From Mycobacterium sp. DL (GTDB lineage Bacteria; Actinomycetota; Actinomycetes; Mycobacteriales; Mycobacteriaceae): DNA of 64,000 bases. Positions 1-8,147 of this stretch are shown here, piece after piece (position 1 is the stretch's first letter; every line of letters starts with the position of its first letter). The position numbers and the translations under genes were made by a program. The DNA lies in assembly GCF_039729195.1 (NCBI RefSeq), contig NZ_CP155796.1, positions 5,208,001-5,272,000 on the forward strand, in the 5' to 3' direction. The notes under the pieces are model-generated. The model saw nothing but the letters and a program-made list of their open reading frames with translations, was not told the DNA's origin and made no database searches.

Positions 1-736
1 TGGTCACCGGCAGCATCAGCGCCTGCCATCGCCCGGCTTCCAGCGCGGTGTCGGCCAGCGCGCGGTTGGTCTCGGCGAATCGCTTGCGTTCGAACGACTC
101 CCGCGCGAACGCCCGGACCACCCGTAGTCCGGTGAGCTGCTCACGCATCACCCGGTTGATGGCGTCGATCTGGTGCTGCAGGCGTCGGAAGATCGGCAGC
201 AGATGCGAGACGATCCAGTAGTTGGCGATGGCCAGCAGCGGCACGCTGACCACCAGCAGCCACGACAGACCGGCGTCCTGGTGGATGGCCATGAAGATGC
301 CGCCCACACACATGATCGGCGCGGTGATCAGCATCGTGCAGGTCAGCTGCACGAGCAACTGGATCTGCTGGACGTCGTTGGTGGTCCGGGTCAGCAGCGA
401 CGGCGCGCCGAAGCGTGCGGTCTCCTCGGCGGAGAACCCTGTGACGTGGTGAAAGATCACCGAGCGCAGGTCCCGGCCGACACCCATGCTGGCCCGGGAT
501 CCGAAGTAGACCGCACCGACGGCGCACACCACCTGCAGTGCGGTCACGGCGAGCATCACCGCACCCAGCTCGACGATCCGCCGCAGGTCGCCCCGCGCGA
601 CGCCGTCGTCGATGATCGCGGCGTTGACCGTCGGAAGGTAGAGCGTCGCGAGAGTGCTGATGACCTGGAGTGCTGCCACCACCGAGAGCGGCTTCCGGTA
701 CGGCTGCACGTGCCGTCGGAGCAGCACCCAGAGCAT
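1..736 (-). CDS. ABC transporter, membrane-domain half (3' part beyond window)
   Basis: The reading frame is open from an ATG at 736 on the minus strand to the window edge (245 codons). It encodes the transmembrane domain of an ABC exporter: several hydrophobic segments, then the stretch RLQHQIDAINRVMREQ followed by LTGLRVVRAFARE, which is typical of the cytoplasmic-loop region of type-1 exporters. The ATP-binding domain would lie outside the window. The product is probably half of a heterodimeric drug or lipid exporter, like M. tuberculosis Rv1272c/Rv1273c, because the next genes (lprB, lprC) match that neighbourhood. It is transcribed divergently from lprB, and a palindrome lies between them. 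The substrate cannot be inferred. The call is secure at family level; the pairing is inferred from synteny. Confidence 0.85.
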   Translation of the reverse strand, partial: MLWVLLRRHVQPYRKPLSVVAALQVISTLATLYLPTVNAAIIDDGVARGDLRRIVELGAVMLAVTALQVVCAVGAVYFGSRASMGVGRDLRSVIFHHVTGFSAEETARFGAPSLLTRTTNDVQQIQLLVQLTCTMLITAPIMCVGGIFMAIHQDAGLSWLLVVSVPLLAIANYWIVSHLLPIFRRLQHQIDAINRVMREQLTGLRVVRAFARESFERKRFAETNRALADTALEAGRWQALMLPVT

Positions 737-795
737 CCCGCTACTGTCGCACACCGGCCCGGCGGGACGCGTGTTCGGCTGGCCCACCTGAGAAT

Positions 796-809
796 TGCTT
801 AAATAAGCA
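796..809. promoter_or_regulatory. Inverted repeat between ABC exporter and lprB
   Basis: Arms TGCTTA and TAAGCA flank a two-base AA centre in an AT-rich patch of an otherwise GC-rich divergent intergenic region. Outer ACCT/AGGT bases (786-789 and 809-812) lengthen the dyad loosely. It has the look of a MarR/TetR-type operator for the exporter gene, lprB or both. Function is inferred. Confidence 0.4.
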
Positions 810-850
810 GGTCAGTCGGCATGTCGGTGGTTCACGCCGAACGCTGCCGC

Positions 851-856
851 TACAGT
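851..856 (+). promoter_or_regulatory. Candidate -10 (TACAGT) of lprB, leaderless arrangement
   Basis: TACAGT fits the mycobacterial TANNNT -10 pattern and lies 7 bases before the GTG at 864. That would place the transcription start on the start codon. No good -35 is visible. Confidence 0.35.
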
Positions 857-863
857 GCATGGC

Positions 864-1445
864 GTGACATCCAGCAAGTCGGCACGCGCTGCCTCGTCCC
901 CCCGCGTGCGCGGGGCGCTGGCCGTGGCCGCCGCGGCCATGCTCACGGTGGTCGCCGGGTGCTCGGATTCGGACCCGGCATCCCCGGAAGTGCCCGCCAC
1001 CGACGCTCCGCAGCAGGAGATCGCGCACGGACCGTTCTTCCCCCAATGCGGCGGCATCAGCGACGAGGAGATCATCAAGCAGACCCAGGTGCCCGGTCTG
1101 GTGAACACCGCCCAGACGTCGGTGGGCTGCCAGTGGCTGGCCGGCGGCAGCATCCTCGGTCCGCACTTCTCCTTCACCTGGTTCCGCGGCAGCCCGATCG
1201 GCCGTGAGCGCAAGACCATCGAGTTGTCCCGCACCAGCGTCGAAGACATCAGCATCGAAGGCCACGATGGCTTCATGGGGGTCAACGAAGACCTCACCAC
1301 GGGTGCGGTGAACCTCTGCGAAATCGGTATCCAGTTCGACGACGACTTCATCGAGTGGTCCATCAGCTACGCCCAGCCGCCGTTCCCGGACGCGTGCGAC
1401 GTCGCGACCGAACTCACCCGCCAGTCGATCGTGAACTCCCGGTGA
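864..1445 (+). CDS. lprB: Lipoprotein LprB-like (DUF3558-type)
   Basis: A signal peptide with a positively charged start and a hydrophobic core ends in a lipobox (VVAGC), so the mature protein should be diacylglycerylated and anchored outside the cytoplasmic membrane. Mature residues contain paired Cys (QCGGI, GCQWL, LCEIG, DACDV), as in the small DUF3558 lipoproteins of mycobacteria. The GTG at 864 is preferred because a TANNNT -10 lies 7 bases upstream; a GTG at 855 is in frame but sits inside that -10. It is followed, with a 4-base GTGA overlap, by a second lipoprotein of the same general design, an arrangement matching lprB-lprC (Rv1274-Rv1275). The molecular role is unknown. Confidence 0.8.
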   Translation: MTSSKSARAASSPRVRGALAVAAAAMLTVVAGCSDSDPASPEVPATDAPQQEIAHGPFFPQCGGISDEEIIKQTQVPGLVNTAQTSVGCQWLAGGSILGPHFSFTWFRGSPIGRERKTIELSRTSVEDISIEGHDGFMGVNEDLTTGAVNLCEIGIQFDDDFIEWSISYAQPPFPDACDVATELTRQSIVNSR

Positions 1446-1981
1446 GCGCCCGTCGGGCCCTGGCCGGGGCGTTGGCCGGCCTGGTCGTGCTGACCGGGTG
1501 CACGCAGACCGTCGAGGGCACGGCGGCACAGGCGGGCAGCGGAAACGTGCCCCGCAACAACGACTCGGAGCGCCAGTACCCGAACCTGCTGAAGGAATGC
1601 GACGTGCTCACCGAGGACATCCTCGCCGAGACCGTCGGGGCCGATCCGTTGGACATCCAGAGCACGTTCGTCGGTGCGGTCTGTCGGTGGCAGGCGGCCA
1701 ATCCCGCCGGCCTGGTCGACATCACCCGCTTCTGGTTCGAACTGGGCGACCTGGACAACGAACGCTCCACCGCCGAACAGTTGGAGTATCAGATCGAGAG
1801 CCGGTCGATCGCCGGCATCCAGTCGATCGTGATGCGGCCCAACGACCCCAACGGGGCGTGCGGGGTCGCCAGCGACGCCGCCGGCGTCGTCGGCTGGTGG
1901 GTCAACCCTCAGTCGCCCGGCATCGACGCCTGCGGAATGGCGATCAAGCTGATGGAGTTGACGCTGGCCACCCGCGCTTAG
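1442..1981 (+). CDS. lprC: Lipoprotein LprC-like (DUF3558-type)
   Basis: The GTG at 1442 overlaps the lprB stop by four bases (GTGA), which marks translational coupling and decides the start. The frame stays open upstream, but that stretch lies inside lprB. Residues 1-20 form a lipoprotein signal peptide ending in the lipobox VLTGC. The mature part (about 160 residues) has conserved-looking cysteines (KECDVL, AVCRWQ, GACGVA, DACGMA), as in LprB, suggesting two disulfides in an exported protein. It is co-transcribed with lprB and ends just before a strong hairpin shared with the convergent gene. Function is unknown; the name rests on synteny and design. Confidence 0.78.
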   Translation: MSARRALAGALAGLVVLTGCTQTVEGTAAQAGSGNVPRNNDSERQYPNLLKECDVLTEDILAETVGADPLDIQSTFVGAVCRWQAANPAGLVDITRFWFELGDLDNERSTAEQLEYQIESRSIAGIQSIVMRPNDPNGACGVASDAAGVVGWWVNPQSPGIDACGMAIKLMELTLATRA

Positions 1982-1997
1982 CGCGCCCTGCCGTCTT

Positions 1998-2012
1998 GCG
2001 CGCTCAGCGCGC
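1998..2012. terminator. Bidirectional hairpin between lprC and the phosphatase gene
   Basis: Perfect six-base arms GCGCGC/GCGCGC with a TCA loop lie between two convergent genes. The loop is the stop codon of the minus-strand gene. There is no U-tract, which is common for mycobacterial terminator candidates. Confidence 0.5.
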
Positions 2013-2549
2013 GATGTGGAAGTCGACGAGTTCGGCGCTGCCGAGCGCGAGCTGATCCCACGGTGCGGCAGTACGCAGCACCGCGATCGACGACGTGGGG
2101 AACTTCGCCGAGATCTCCTGGGCGACAGCACTGTCGGCCGTCTGCTCGTTCGCCAGATTGAGTGCCAGACCCGACATCACCGGTTCGTGTCCGACGACGA
2201 GCAGTGTGGCGAGCTCGCCGTGATCGCCGATATCGCCGGCGAACCGGGACCGGACGCCGTTGATCTCGTCGATGACCACCCCGGGCGTCGAGTTGTAGAG
2301 TCGATCCACGTACTGCACGGGGGCGGTGATGCCCGTCCGCTCCAGTGTCTGTCGGGTGCGCGTCGCCGTCGAGCACAGAACCGCGTCCACCTCGGAGTTG
2401 TCGCCCAGATAGGCCCGGATCCAATCGCCGGCCACCGCGGCCTCCCGGACACCCCGCTCCGCCAGCGGGCGGTCGTGGTCGTCGACGCCGGACGGATAGT
2501 CCGATTTGGCGTGTCGGAGCAGAAGCAGCGTGCGAATGGTCGTCGTCAT
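2004..2549 (-). CDS. SixA-like phosphohistidine phosphatase (histidine phosphatase superfamily)
   Basis: This is a 181-residue single-domain protein. The N-terminal LLLLRHAKSD carries the RHG-type catalytic Arg-His of the branch-2 (SixA) family, DRPLAERG follows, and a second catalytic His appears in VVGHEPVM. These enzymes remove phosphate from histidine in proteins or from small substrates; the partner here is unknown. It matches the position of Rv1276c. The frame is open further upstream, but homology begins at MTTTIRT. A TACCGT -10-like hexamer 7 bases before this ATG suggests a leaderless transcript. It is convergent with lprC. Confidence 0.85.
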   Translation of the reverse strand: MTTTIRTLLLLRHAKSDYPSGVDDHDRPLAERGVREAAVAGDWIRAYLGDNSEVDAVLCSTATRTRQTLERTGITAPVQYVDRLYNSTPGVVIDEINGVRSRFAGDIGDHGELATLLVVGHEPVMSGLALNLANEQTADSAVAQEISAKFPTSSIAVLRTAAPWDQLALGSAELVDFHIAR

Positions 2550-2652
2550 CCGGATAACGGTAGGCCATGCCGGTGCGCGTCCCGGGACTTGTCGGCGGCC
2601 CGCCCTAGACTCGCGTTGCCCGATCACGAACTGATGGAGAGGAGGGTTTGAG

Positions 2653-3801
2653 ATGCGGTTTCTGCACACTGCCGACTGGCAACTCGGCATGACCCGTCAC
2701 TTCCTCAGCGAGGAGGCGCAGCCCCGTTATTCGGCCGCCCGCCGGGCCGCGGTCACCGCGCTCGGTCCGCTCGCCGAAGAGGTGGCCGCCGAGTTCGTCG
2801 TGGTGGCCGGAGATGTGTTCGAGCACAACCAGTTGGCGCCGCGCGACGTGAGCCAGTCGTTGGAGGCGATGCGCGGTGTCAAGGTGCCCGTCTACCTGCT
2901 TCCCGGGAATCACGACCCGCTGGACGCGGGGTCGGTATACACCAGTGCGCTGTTCACCGCGGAACGACCCGACAACGTGATCGTGCTGGACCGTCCCGGC
3001 GTCCACGAGGTGCGCCCGGGGCTCGAATTGGTCGCCGCGCCGTGGCATTCGAAGGCGCCGACCACGGATCTGGTCGCTGAGGTGCTCGACGCGCTGCCCG
3101 CCGACGGGGTCACCCGCATCGTCGTCGGACACGGAGCGGTCGACATCCTGGTTCCCGACAAGGACAGGGCGTCGTTGATCGGGCTGGCAGCGCTCGAGGC
3201 GGCCATCAACCGAGGTGCGGTGCACTATGTGGCGTTGGGGGACAAGCACTCCCGGATGAACGTCGGCTCGACCGGCCGGATCTGGTACTCCGGCTCGCCC
3301 GAGGTGACGAACTACGACGACATCGAACCCGACCCGGGGCAGGTGCTCGTCGTCGACATCGACGAGGCCGATCCAGTGCGGTCGGTCGAGGTCGACGCCC
3401 GCCGGATCGGCGCCTGGCGGTTCGTCTCGCTGCGCCGTGCCGTGGACACCAGTCGCGACATCGCGGACCTGGACATCAATCTCGACCTGATGCCCGACAA
3501 GGAGCGCACGGTGATCCGGCTGGGTCTCACCGGGTCGCTGACAGTCACCGACCGGGCGGCGCTGGATGCCTGCCTGGACCGGTATGCACGGTTGTTCGCC
3601 GCGCTCGTGCCGTGGGACAAGCAGACCGACATCGCCGTGATGCCCGCCGACGGCGAGTTCGACGACCTCGGCATCGGCGGTTTTGCGGTCGCGGCGGTCG
3701 ACGAGCTGGTGGCCACCGCACGCTCCGCCGGTGAGGACGCCGAGGACGCGAGGGCCGCACTGGCGTTGCTGCTGCGTCTTGCCGAGGGAGGTGCGGCGTG
3801 A
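2653..3801 (+). CDS. SbcD/Mre11-like metallophosphoesterase (DNA repair exonuclease subunit)
   Basis: A calcineurin-like phosphoesterase of 382 residues with the Mre11/SbcD motifs in order: HTADWQLG near the N-terminus, GDVFEHN, GNHDPLD, GHGAVD and GDKHSR. These bind two metals for nuclease activity. In classical SbcD the first motif is D-x-H; here it reads DWQ, so one expected His is Gln, which I recall is also true of the mycobacterial homologue Rv1277. The start has a good ribosome site (GAGAGGAGGG, 7 bases upstream). The stop overlaps the start of the SbcC-like gene by four bases, so the two subunits are coupled. Role: double-strand end processing with the downstream ATPase. Confidence 0.88.
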   Translation: MRFLHTADWQLGMTRHFLSEEAQPRYSAARRAAVTALGPLAEEVAAEFVVVAGDVFEHNQLAPRDVSQSLEAMRGVKVPVYLLPGNHDPLDAGSVYTSALFTAERPDNVIVLDRPGVHEVRPGLELVAAPWHSKAPTTDLVAEVLDALPADGVTRIVVGHGAVDILVPDKDRASLIGLAALEAAINRGAVHYVALGDKHSRMNVGSTGRIWYSGSPEVTNYDDIEPDPGQVLVVDIDEADPVRSVEVDARRIGAWRFVSLRRAVDTSRDIADLDINLDLMPDKERTVIRLGLTGSLTVTDRAALDACLDRYARLFAALVPWDKQTDIAVMPADGEFDDLGIGGFAVAAVDELVATARSAGEDAEDARAALALLLRLAEGGAA

Positions 3802-6458
3802 AGTTGCATCGTCTGACCCTGACGAACTACCGCGGAATCACCCACCGCGACATCGAGTTTCCGGATCACGGCGTCGTCATCGTCAGCGGCGCCAACGAGA
3901 TCGGTAAGACGTCGATGCTCGAGGCGCTCGATCTGCTGCTGGAGGCCAAGGACCGCTCGACCAAGAAGGAAGTCAAGCAGGTCAAGCCGACCCACGCCGA
4001 CGTCGGCGCCGAGGTCACCGCCGAGATCTCCACCGGTCCCTATCGATTCGTGTACCGCAAGCGTTTCCACAAGCGCGCCGAGACGGAGTTGACGTTGCTG
4101 GCGCCGCGGCGCGCCCAACTCACCGGGGACGAAGCGCACGAGAAGGTGCGCGCGATGCTCGCCGAGACCGTCGACCTGGACCTGTGGCAGGCGCAACGGG
4201 TGCTGCAGTCGGCGCCGACCTCGGCAGCGGATCTGTCCGGGTGCAACGCGCTGTCCCGTGCGCTCGACGTGGTCGCCGGCGAGGTGGACGACCCGGACTC
4301 CGCGGCGGCGAATCGCGGCGACGTGGACACCCTGCTGATCGACCGGATCGACGAGGAGTTCCGCCGCTACTTCACGGCCACGGGACGCCCCACCGGAGAA
4401 TGGGCCGCTGCAGCCAACAGGTTGCGGGCTGCCGACGAGGACGTCGCCAGGTGCGCCGCGTCGATCGCCGAGGTCGACGACGCAGTGCGCCGGCACACGA
4501 ACCTGACCGGTGAGTTGGCGGCACTGTCCGTCGAAAGCACCTGTGCCGCAGAGCGACTGGTGCGTGCCCGGGCCGCAGCCGAGGCGGTCGCGACGTTGCG
4601 CGGCGAGTTCGACAGGGCCACCGTCCTGGCCGATGCGGCGAAGTCGACGCACGCAGCGTCGCTCGCGGCTCTGACCGAACGGCGCCGCGCCCGCGCCGAC
4701 CTCGACGAGCGCATGGCGACGATCGTGGTGCTGCAAGCGGCGTCGCAGACCGCCGCCGACGAGTTGGCAACCGCAACCGAGGTTCAGGCGGCTGCCGACG
4801 AGGTGGCGGTCCGATCGAGGGCGGAGCTGGAAACCAGCCAGGCCCGCGTCGACGCCGCCCGCAGCGCCGCGCAGCGATTGGCCGATCGCGAACAGGTCGA
4901 CCATCTTGTCGGCCGGATCAGCACCATCGAGACACACCAACACGAACTCGACTCCGTGCAGTCCCAGCACGCAACGATCACCCTCACCGATCAGCTGATG
5001 CAGACCATCGAGTCCGCCGCACGCGACGTCGACCGCGCCGCCGCCGCCGCCGAACAGGCGTCAGCCCACGTCGAAGTGCTCGCCGCGACCGATCTCGAGG
5101 TGCACATCGGCGACGAACCGGTCACGCTGGCCGCGGGCGGCACCTGGTCCGCCGCGCTCAGCGGACCGACGGGTCTGGACGTCCCCGGCGTGCTGACCGT
5201 CCGGGTCACCCCGGGCGCTCCCGCGGCCGCCACCCGTTCGGCGCTCGACACCGCCGAGGCCGCGCTGGCCGCCGCCCTGCAGCAGGCCGGTGTCGCCGAC
5301 GTCGCCGCCGCGCGCGCGCTCGACGAGCGCCGCCGCGCCCTTCTCACTCAAGCCGAGCGAGCCCGGTCCGTGCTCTGCGCGGTGACCGGGGCCGACACCG
5401 TGGAAAACCTGCGGCTGCGGCTGTCGGCGCTGCAGGCCGCACTGCCCGCCGAGGACGGGCTGTGGGACCCCGCCGCGGACGGCCCGCAGGATTCCGCCAC
5501 GCTGCGCGCTGAACTCGACGGAGCGACCGCGGCACACCAGCAGGCCGTTCGGGACTGCGAGACGCATCGGAAGGTGGCCGAAGAGGCCGCCAAGCTGCTT
5601 GCTCAGCGGGGGCTCCATGCCGCCCGCGCCAAGGAGAAGCTCGAAGCGGCACAGACGGAGCTGGACGTCGCGGGACAGCGCCTCGCCGCCCAGCGCGGAG
5701 CCGTCGGAGACGATCAGCTCGCCGTCAAGGCCGAGACGGACGGCGAGATGCTGGCCAAGGCGCAGGCCTTGGTGGCCGAACTCGGCGACGAACTGGCCCA
5801 GCACCAGCCCGCCGCGGTCACCGCTGAACTCGAGAACGCCGAGCGCGACGCCGCGGGGGTTCAGGTGCGGTACGACCAGGCTGCCGAGGCGCTGCGCGAG
5901 GTCGCCACCCAGCTGAAGGTGTACGGCACCGAGGGTCGCAAGGGCAGGTTGGACGTCGCCGAAACCGAACGTGAACACGCCGAAGGTGAATACCGCAGGG
6001 TGCAGCGCCGGGCCCGTGCCGCAGAGCTGCTCAGGTCGGTGATGGGCCGGCACCGCGACACCATGCGGCTGCGCTATGTCGACCCGTTTCGCGGTGAGGT
6101 CGAACGGTTGGGCCGTCTGGTGTTCGGCGAGACCTTCGAGGTGGACGTCGACAGCGAGTTGCGCATCGGGCACCGCACCCTGTCGGGACGGACGGTGCCG
6201 TATGAGTCGCTGTCCGGCGGCGCCAAGGAGCAGTTGGGCATCGTCGCGCGGCTGGCCGGTGCCGCGCTGGTGGCCAAGGAGGACAGTGTGCCCGTGGTGA
6301 TCGACGATGCGCTCGGCTTCACCGACGCCGATCGGCTGACGAAGATGGCCGAGGTGTTCGACGCGGTCGCCGGCGACAGCCAGGTCATCATCCTGACGTG
6401 CAGTCCACAGCGTTACGGCGGCATCCGCTGTGCACAGCACATCGAGTTGAGCGCCTAG
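3798..6458 (+). CDS. SbcC/Rad50-like AAA ATPase with coiled coil
   Basis: An 886-residue SMC-like protein. The Walker A motif (GANEIGKTS) is at about residues 35-43. Long Ala/Glu/Arg-rich coiled-coil stretches fill the middle. Near the C-terminus come the ABC signature ESLSGGAKEQ and the Walker B PVVIDDALGF. It should dimerise through the ATPase heads, hold the upstream phosphoesterase and act at DNA ends. No CxxC zinc hook is visible in the coiled coil, so apical joining must differ from Rad50, or the protein belongs to the shorter hook-less group. The GTG start overlaps the previous stop by four bases. It is equivalent in position to Rv1278. Confidence 0.87.
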   Translation: MKLHRLTLTNYRGITHRDIEFPDHGVVIVSGANEIGKTSMLEALDLLLEAKDRSTKKEVKQVKPTHADVGAEVTAEISTGPYRFVYRKRFHKRAETELTLLAPRRAQLTGDEAHEKVRAMLAETVDLDLWQAQRVLQSAPTSAADLSGCNALSRALDVVAGEVDDPDSAAANRGDVDTLLIDRIDEEFRRYFTATGRPTGEWAAAANRLRAADEDVARCAASIAEVDDAVRRHTNLTGELAALSVESTCAAERLVRARAAAEAVATLRGEFDRATVLADAAKSTHAASLAALTERRRARADLDERMATIVVLQAASQTAADELATATEVQAAADEVAVRSRAELETSQARVDAARSAAQRLADREQVDHLVGRISTIETHQHELDSVQSQHATITLTDQLMQTIESAARDVDRAAAAAEQASAHVEVLAATDLEVHIGDEPVTLAAGGTWSAALSGPTGLDVPGVLTVRVTPGAPAAATRSALDTAEAALAAALQQAGVADVAAARALDERRRALLTQAERARSVLCAVTGADTVENLRLRLSALQAALPAEDGLWDPAADGPQDSATLRAELDGATAAHQQAVRDCETHRKVAEEAAKLLAQRGLHAARAKEKLEAAQTELDVAGQRLAAQRGAVGDDQLAVKAETDGEMLAKAQALVAELGDELAQHQPAAVTAELENAERDAAGVQVRYDQAAEALREVATQLKVYGTEGRKGRLDVAETEREHAEGEYRRVQRRARAAELLRSVMGRHRDTMRLRYVDPFRGEVERLGRLVFGETFEVDVDSELRIGHRTLSGRTVPYESLSGGAKEQLGIVARLAGAALVAKEDSVPVVIDDALGFTDADRLTKMAEVFDAVAGDSQVIILTCSPQRYGGIRCAQHIELSA

Positions 6459-6499
6459 ATCGACCGATTCGCCGCTGCCTGCTGTTTAGACTCCGGGAC

Positions 6500-8038
6500 G
6501 TGGACGCCGATTACGTCATCGTGGGAACGGGCTCTGCCGGGGCTGTCCTGGCCAACCGACTCAGCGCGGATCCCTCCGTGCGGGTCGTCGTGCTCGAAGC
6601 GGGCATGCGCGACAAGGACAAGTTCGTCCACATCCCGGCCGGCTTCGCCCAGTTGATGCGCGGTCCGCTCGACTGGAACTACATGACCGAGCCGCAGCTG
6701 GGTCTTGCGGGACGACAGATCTACTGGCCCCGCGGCAAGATGCTCGGCGGCTCGTCGTCGATGAACGCGATGATGTGGGTGCGGGGGTTCGCCGCCGATT
6801 ACGACGAATGGGGCGAGCACGCGGGCGAGGAATGGGACCATGCCCACCTCGAGCCGTACCTGCGGCGCATCGAGTCGGGGCCGCTTGTCATCTCGCGCCA
6901 GCGCAGCCCGCGGGCGTCGACCGCAGCGTGGCTGACCGCCGCGCAGGAATGCGGGTATCGGGTCGAGGAACCGAATCAAGCTCAGCCGCAAGGGTTCTGC
7001 GAGACGCGCGTCACCCAGCGTCGGGGCTCCCGATGGAGCACCGCCGACGCCTACCTGAAGCCGATCCGTAAACGCAAGAACCTGAAGGTAATCACCGAGG
7101 CCACGGCAACCCGGGTGGTGTTCGCCGGCGACCGGGCCATCGGTGTCGAGTTCGACGGCACGCGCGGCCGTACGGTGGCCACCGCGCGACGCGAGGTGGT
7201 GCTGTGCGCAGGAGCGATCAACACCCCCCAGTTGCTGATGCTCTCCGGTATCGGGGACCACGACCAACTCGGCGGGCACGGCATCGTCAGCGTTGCGCAC
7301 TCGCCGGAAGTGGGCGCCAACCTGCTCGACCACCTCGTCATACCACTGGGTTTCGACGTCCCCCATGACTCGCTGTTCGCGGCGCAGAAGCCGCTGGAAC
7401 TGCTCAACTACTTCGTGCGTCGTCGCGGCATGCTCACCTCGAACATCGGTGAGGCCTACGGCTTCATCAAGAGCCGACCGGATCTGGCGCTACCGGATCT
7501 GGAGCTGATCTTCGCGCCCGCACCGTATTTTGACGAGGGAATCGGCGACCCCTACGTCGGCCACGCCGTGGTGATGGGTCCGATCCTGCTCAAGCCGCAG
7601 AGCCGGGGAACCATCACCCTGCGCAGCGCCGACCCCCATGACAAGCCGCTGGTCGACCCTCGGTATCTGACCGACGACGCCGGGGCGGACCGGGAAGCGT
7701 TGATGGCCGGACTGCGCGTGTGCGCCGACATCGCCCGGGCCCCTGCGCTGCGGGGCACCATCGGAAGGATCGCCCGTCCGCTGGACGCCACTGATCTTGA
7801 CGATGAAACGCTGGTCAGGGCAATGGAATCGCTGTCCCACACGCTGTACCACCCGGTCGGCACCTGCCGGATGGGCAGCGATGACGCCAGCGTCGTCGAT
7901 CCCCAGCTACGGGTCCGCGGCGTCAAGGCGCTGCGGGTGGCCGATGCATCGGTGATGCCGACGATCATCCGCGGCCACACCCACGCACCCAGCGTCCTGA
8001 TCGGCGAGAAGGCCGCCGACCTCATCCGCGCCACCTAG
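6500..8038 (+). CDS. GMC-family FAD oxidoreductase (choline dehydrogenase-like)
   Basis: A 512-residue flavoprotein. The N-terminal dinucleotide site VGTGSAGAVLANRL, the GMC signature 1 (GGSSSMNAMMWVRG), signature 2 (GAINTPQLLMLSG) and the C-terminal catalytic LYHPVGTCRMG with HTHAPSVLIGEKAA are all present. Such enzymes oxidise primary alcohols to aldehydes; the substrate here is unknown. The GTG at 6500 is chosen because homology begins there and a TAGACT -10-like hexamer lies 7 bases before it, implying a leaderless start. The in-frame extension upstream lies inside the SbcC-like gene. It matches Rv1279. No export signal. Confidence 0.9.
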   Translation: MDADYVIVGTGSAGAVLANRLSADPSVRVVVLEAGMRDKDKFVHIPAGFAQLMRGPLDWNYMTEPQLGLAGRQIYWPRGKMLGGSSSMNAMMWVRGFAADYDEWGEHAGEEWDHAHLEPYLRRIESGPLVISRQRSPRASTAAWLTAAQECGYRVEEPNQAQPQGFCETRVTQRRGSRWSTADAYLKPIRKRKNLKVITEATATRVVFAGDRAIGVEFDGTRGRTVATARREVVLCAGAINTPQLLMLSGIGDHDQLGGHGIVSVAHSPEVGANLLDHLVIPLGFDVPHDSLFAAQKPLELLNYFVRRRGMLTSNIGEAYGFIKSRPDLALPDLELIFAPAPYFDEGIGDPYVGHAVVMGPILLKPQSRGTITLRSADPHDKPLVDPRYLTDDAGADREALMAGLRVCADIARAPALRGTIGRIARPLDATDLDDETLVRAMESLSHTLYHPVGTCRMGSDDASVVDPQLRVRGVKALRVADASVMPTIIRGHTHAPSVLIGEKAADLIRAT

Positions 8039-8052
8039 AGATCCCTTCTTCC

Positions 8053-8112
8053 GCGAGTGCGCGTGTCTGCACGCCCTCGCTCGGCGTGTTGCGTACAAAC
8101 GAGCGCGCTCGC
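8053..8112. repeat. Imperfect 22-bp inverted repeat (palindromic intergenic element)
   Basis: The left arm 8053-8074 and right arm 8091-8112 are reverse complements at 17 of 22 positions, separated by 16 bases. It fills the gap between the GMC gene and the hydrolase. I recall similar palindromes scattered between genes of fast-growing mycobacteria, so this may be one copy of a dispersed element. It could also end transcription of the GMC gene. Confidence 0.55.
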
Positions 8113-8147
8113 CGCCGTCGAGAGCGCGCACCCTGCCGGCATGCACA

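Noticed and set aside
141..527. Open frame inside the ABC transporter gene on the same strand
   Set aside because: It is Arg/Ala-rich and out of frame with a clear membrane-domain protein running from 736 to the window edge.
5061..6440. 459-codon minus-strand frame inside the SbcC-like gene
   Set aside because: No recognisable protein, no start signal, and entirely antisense to a well-supported gene.
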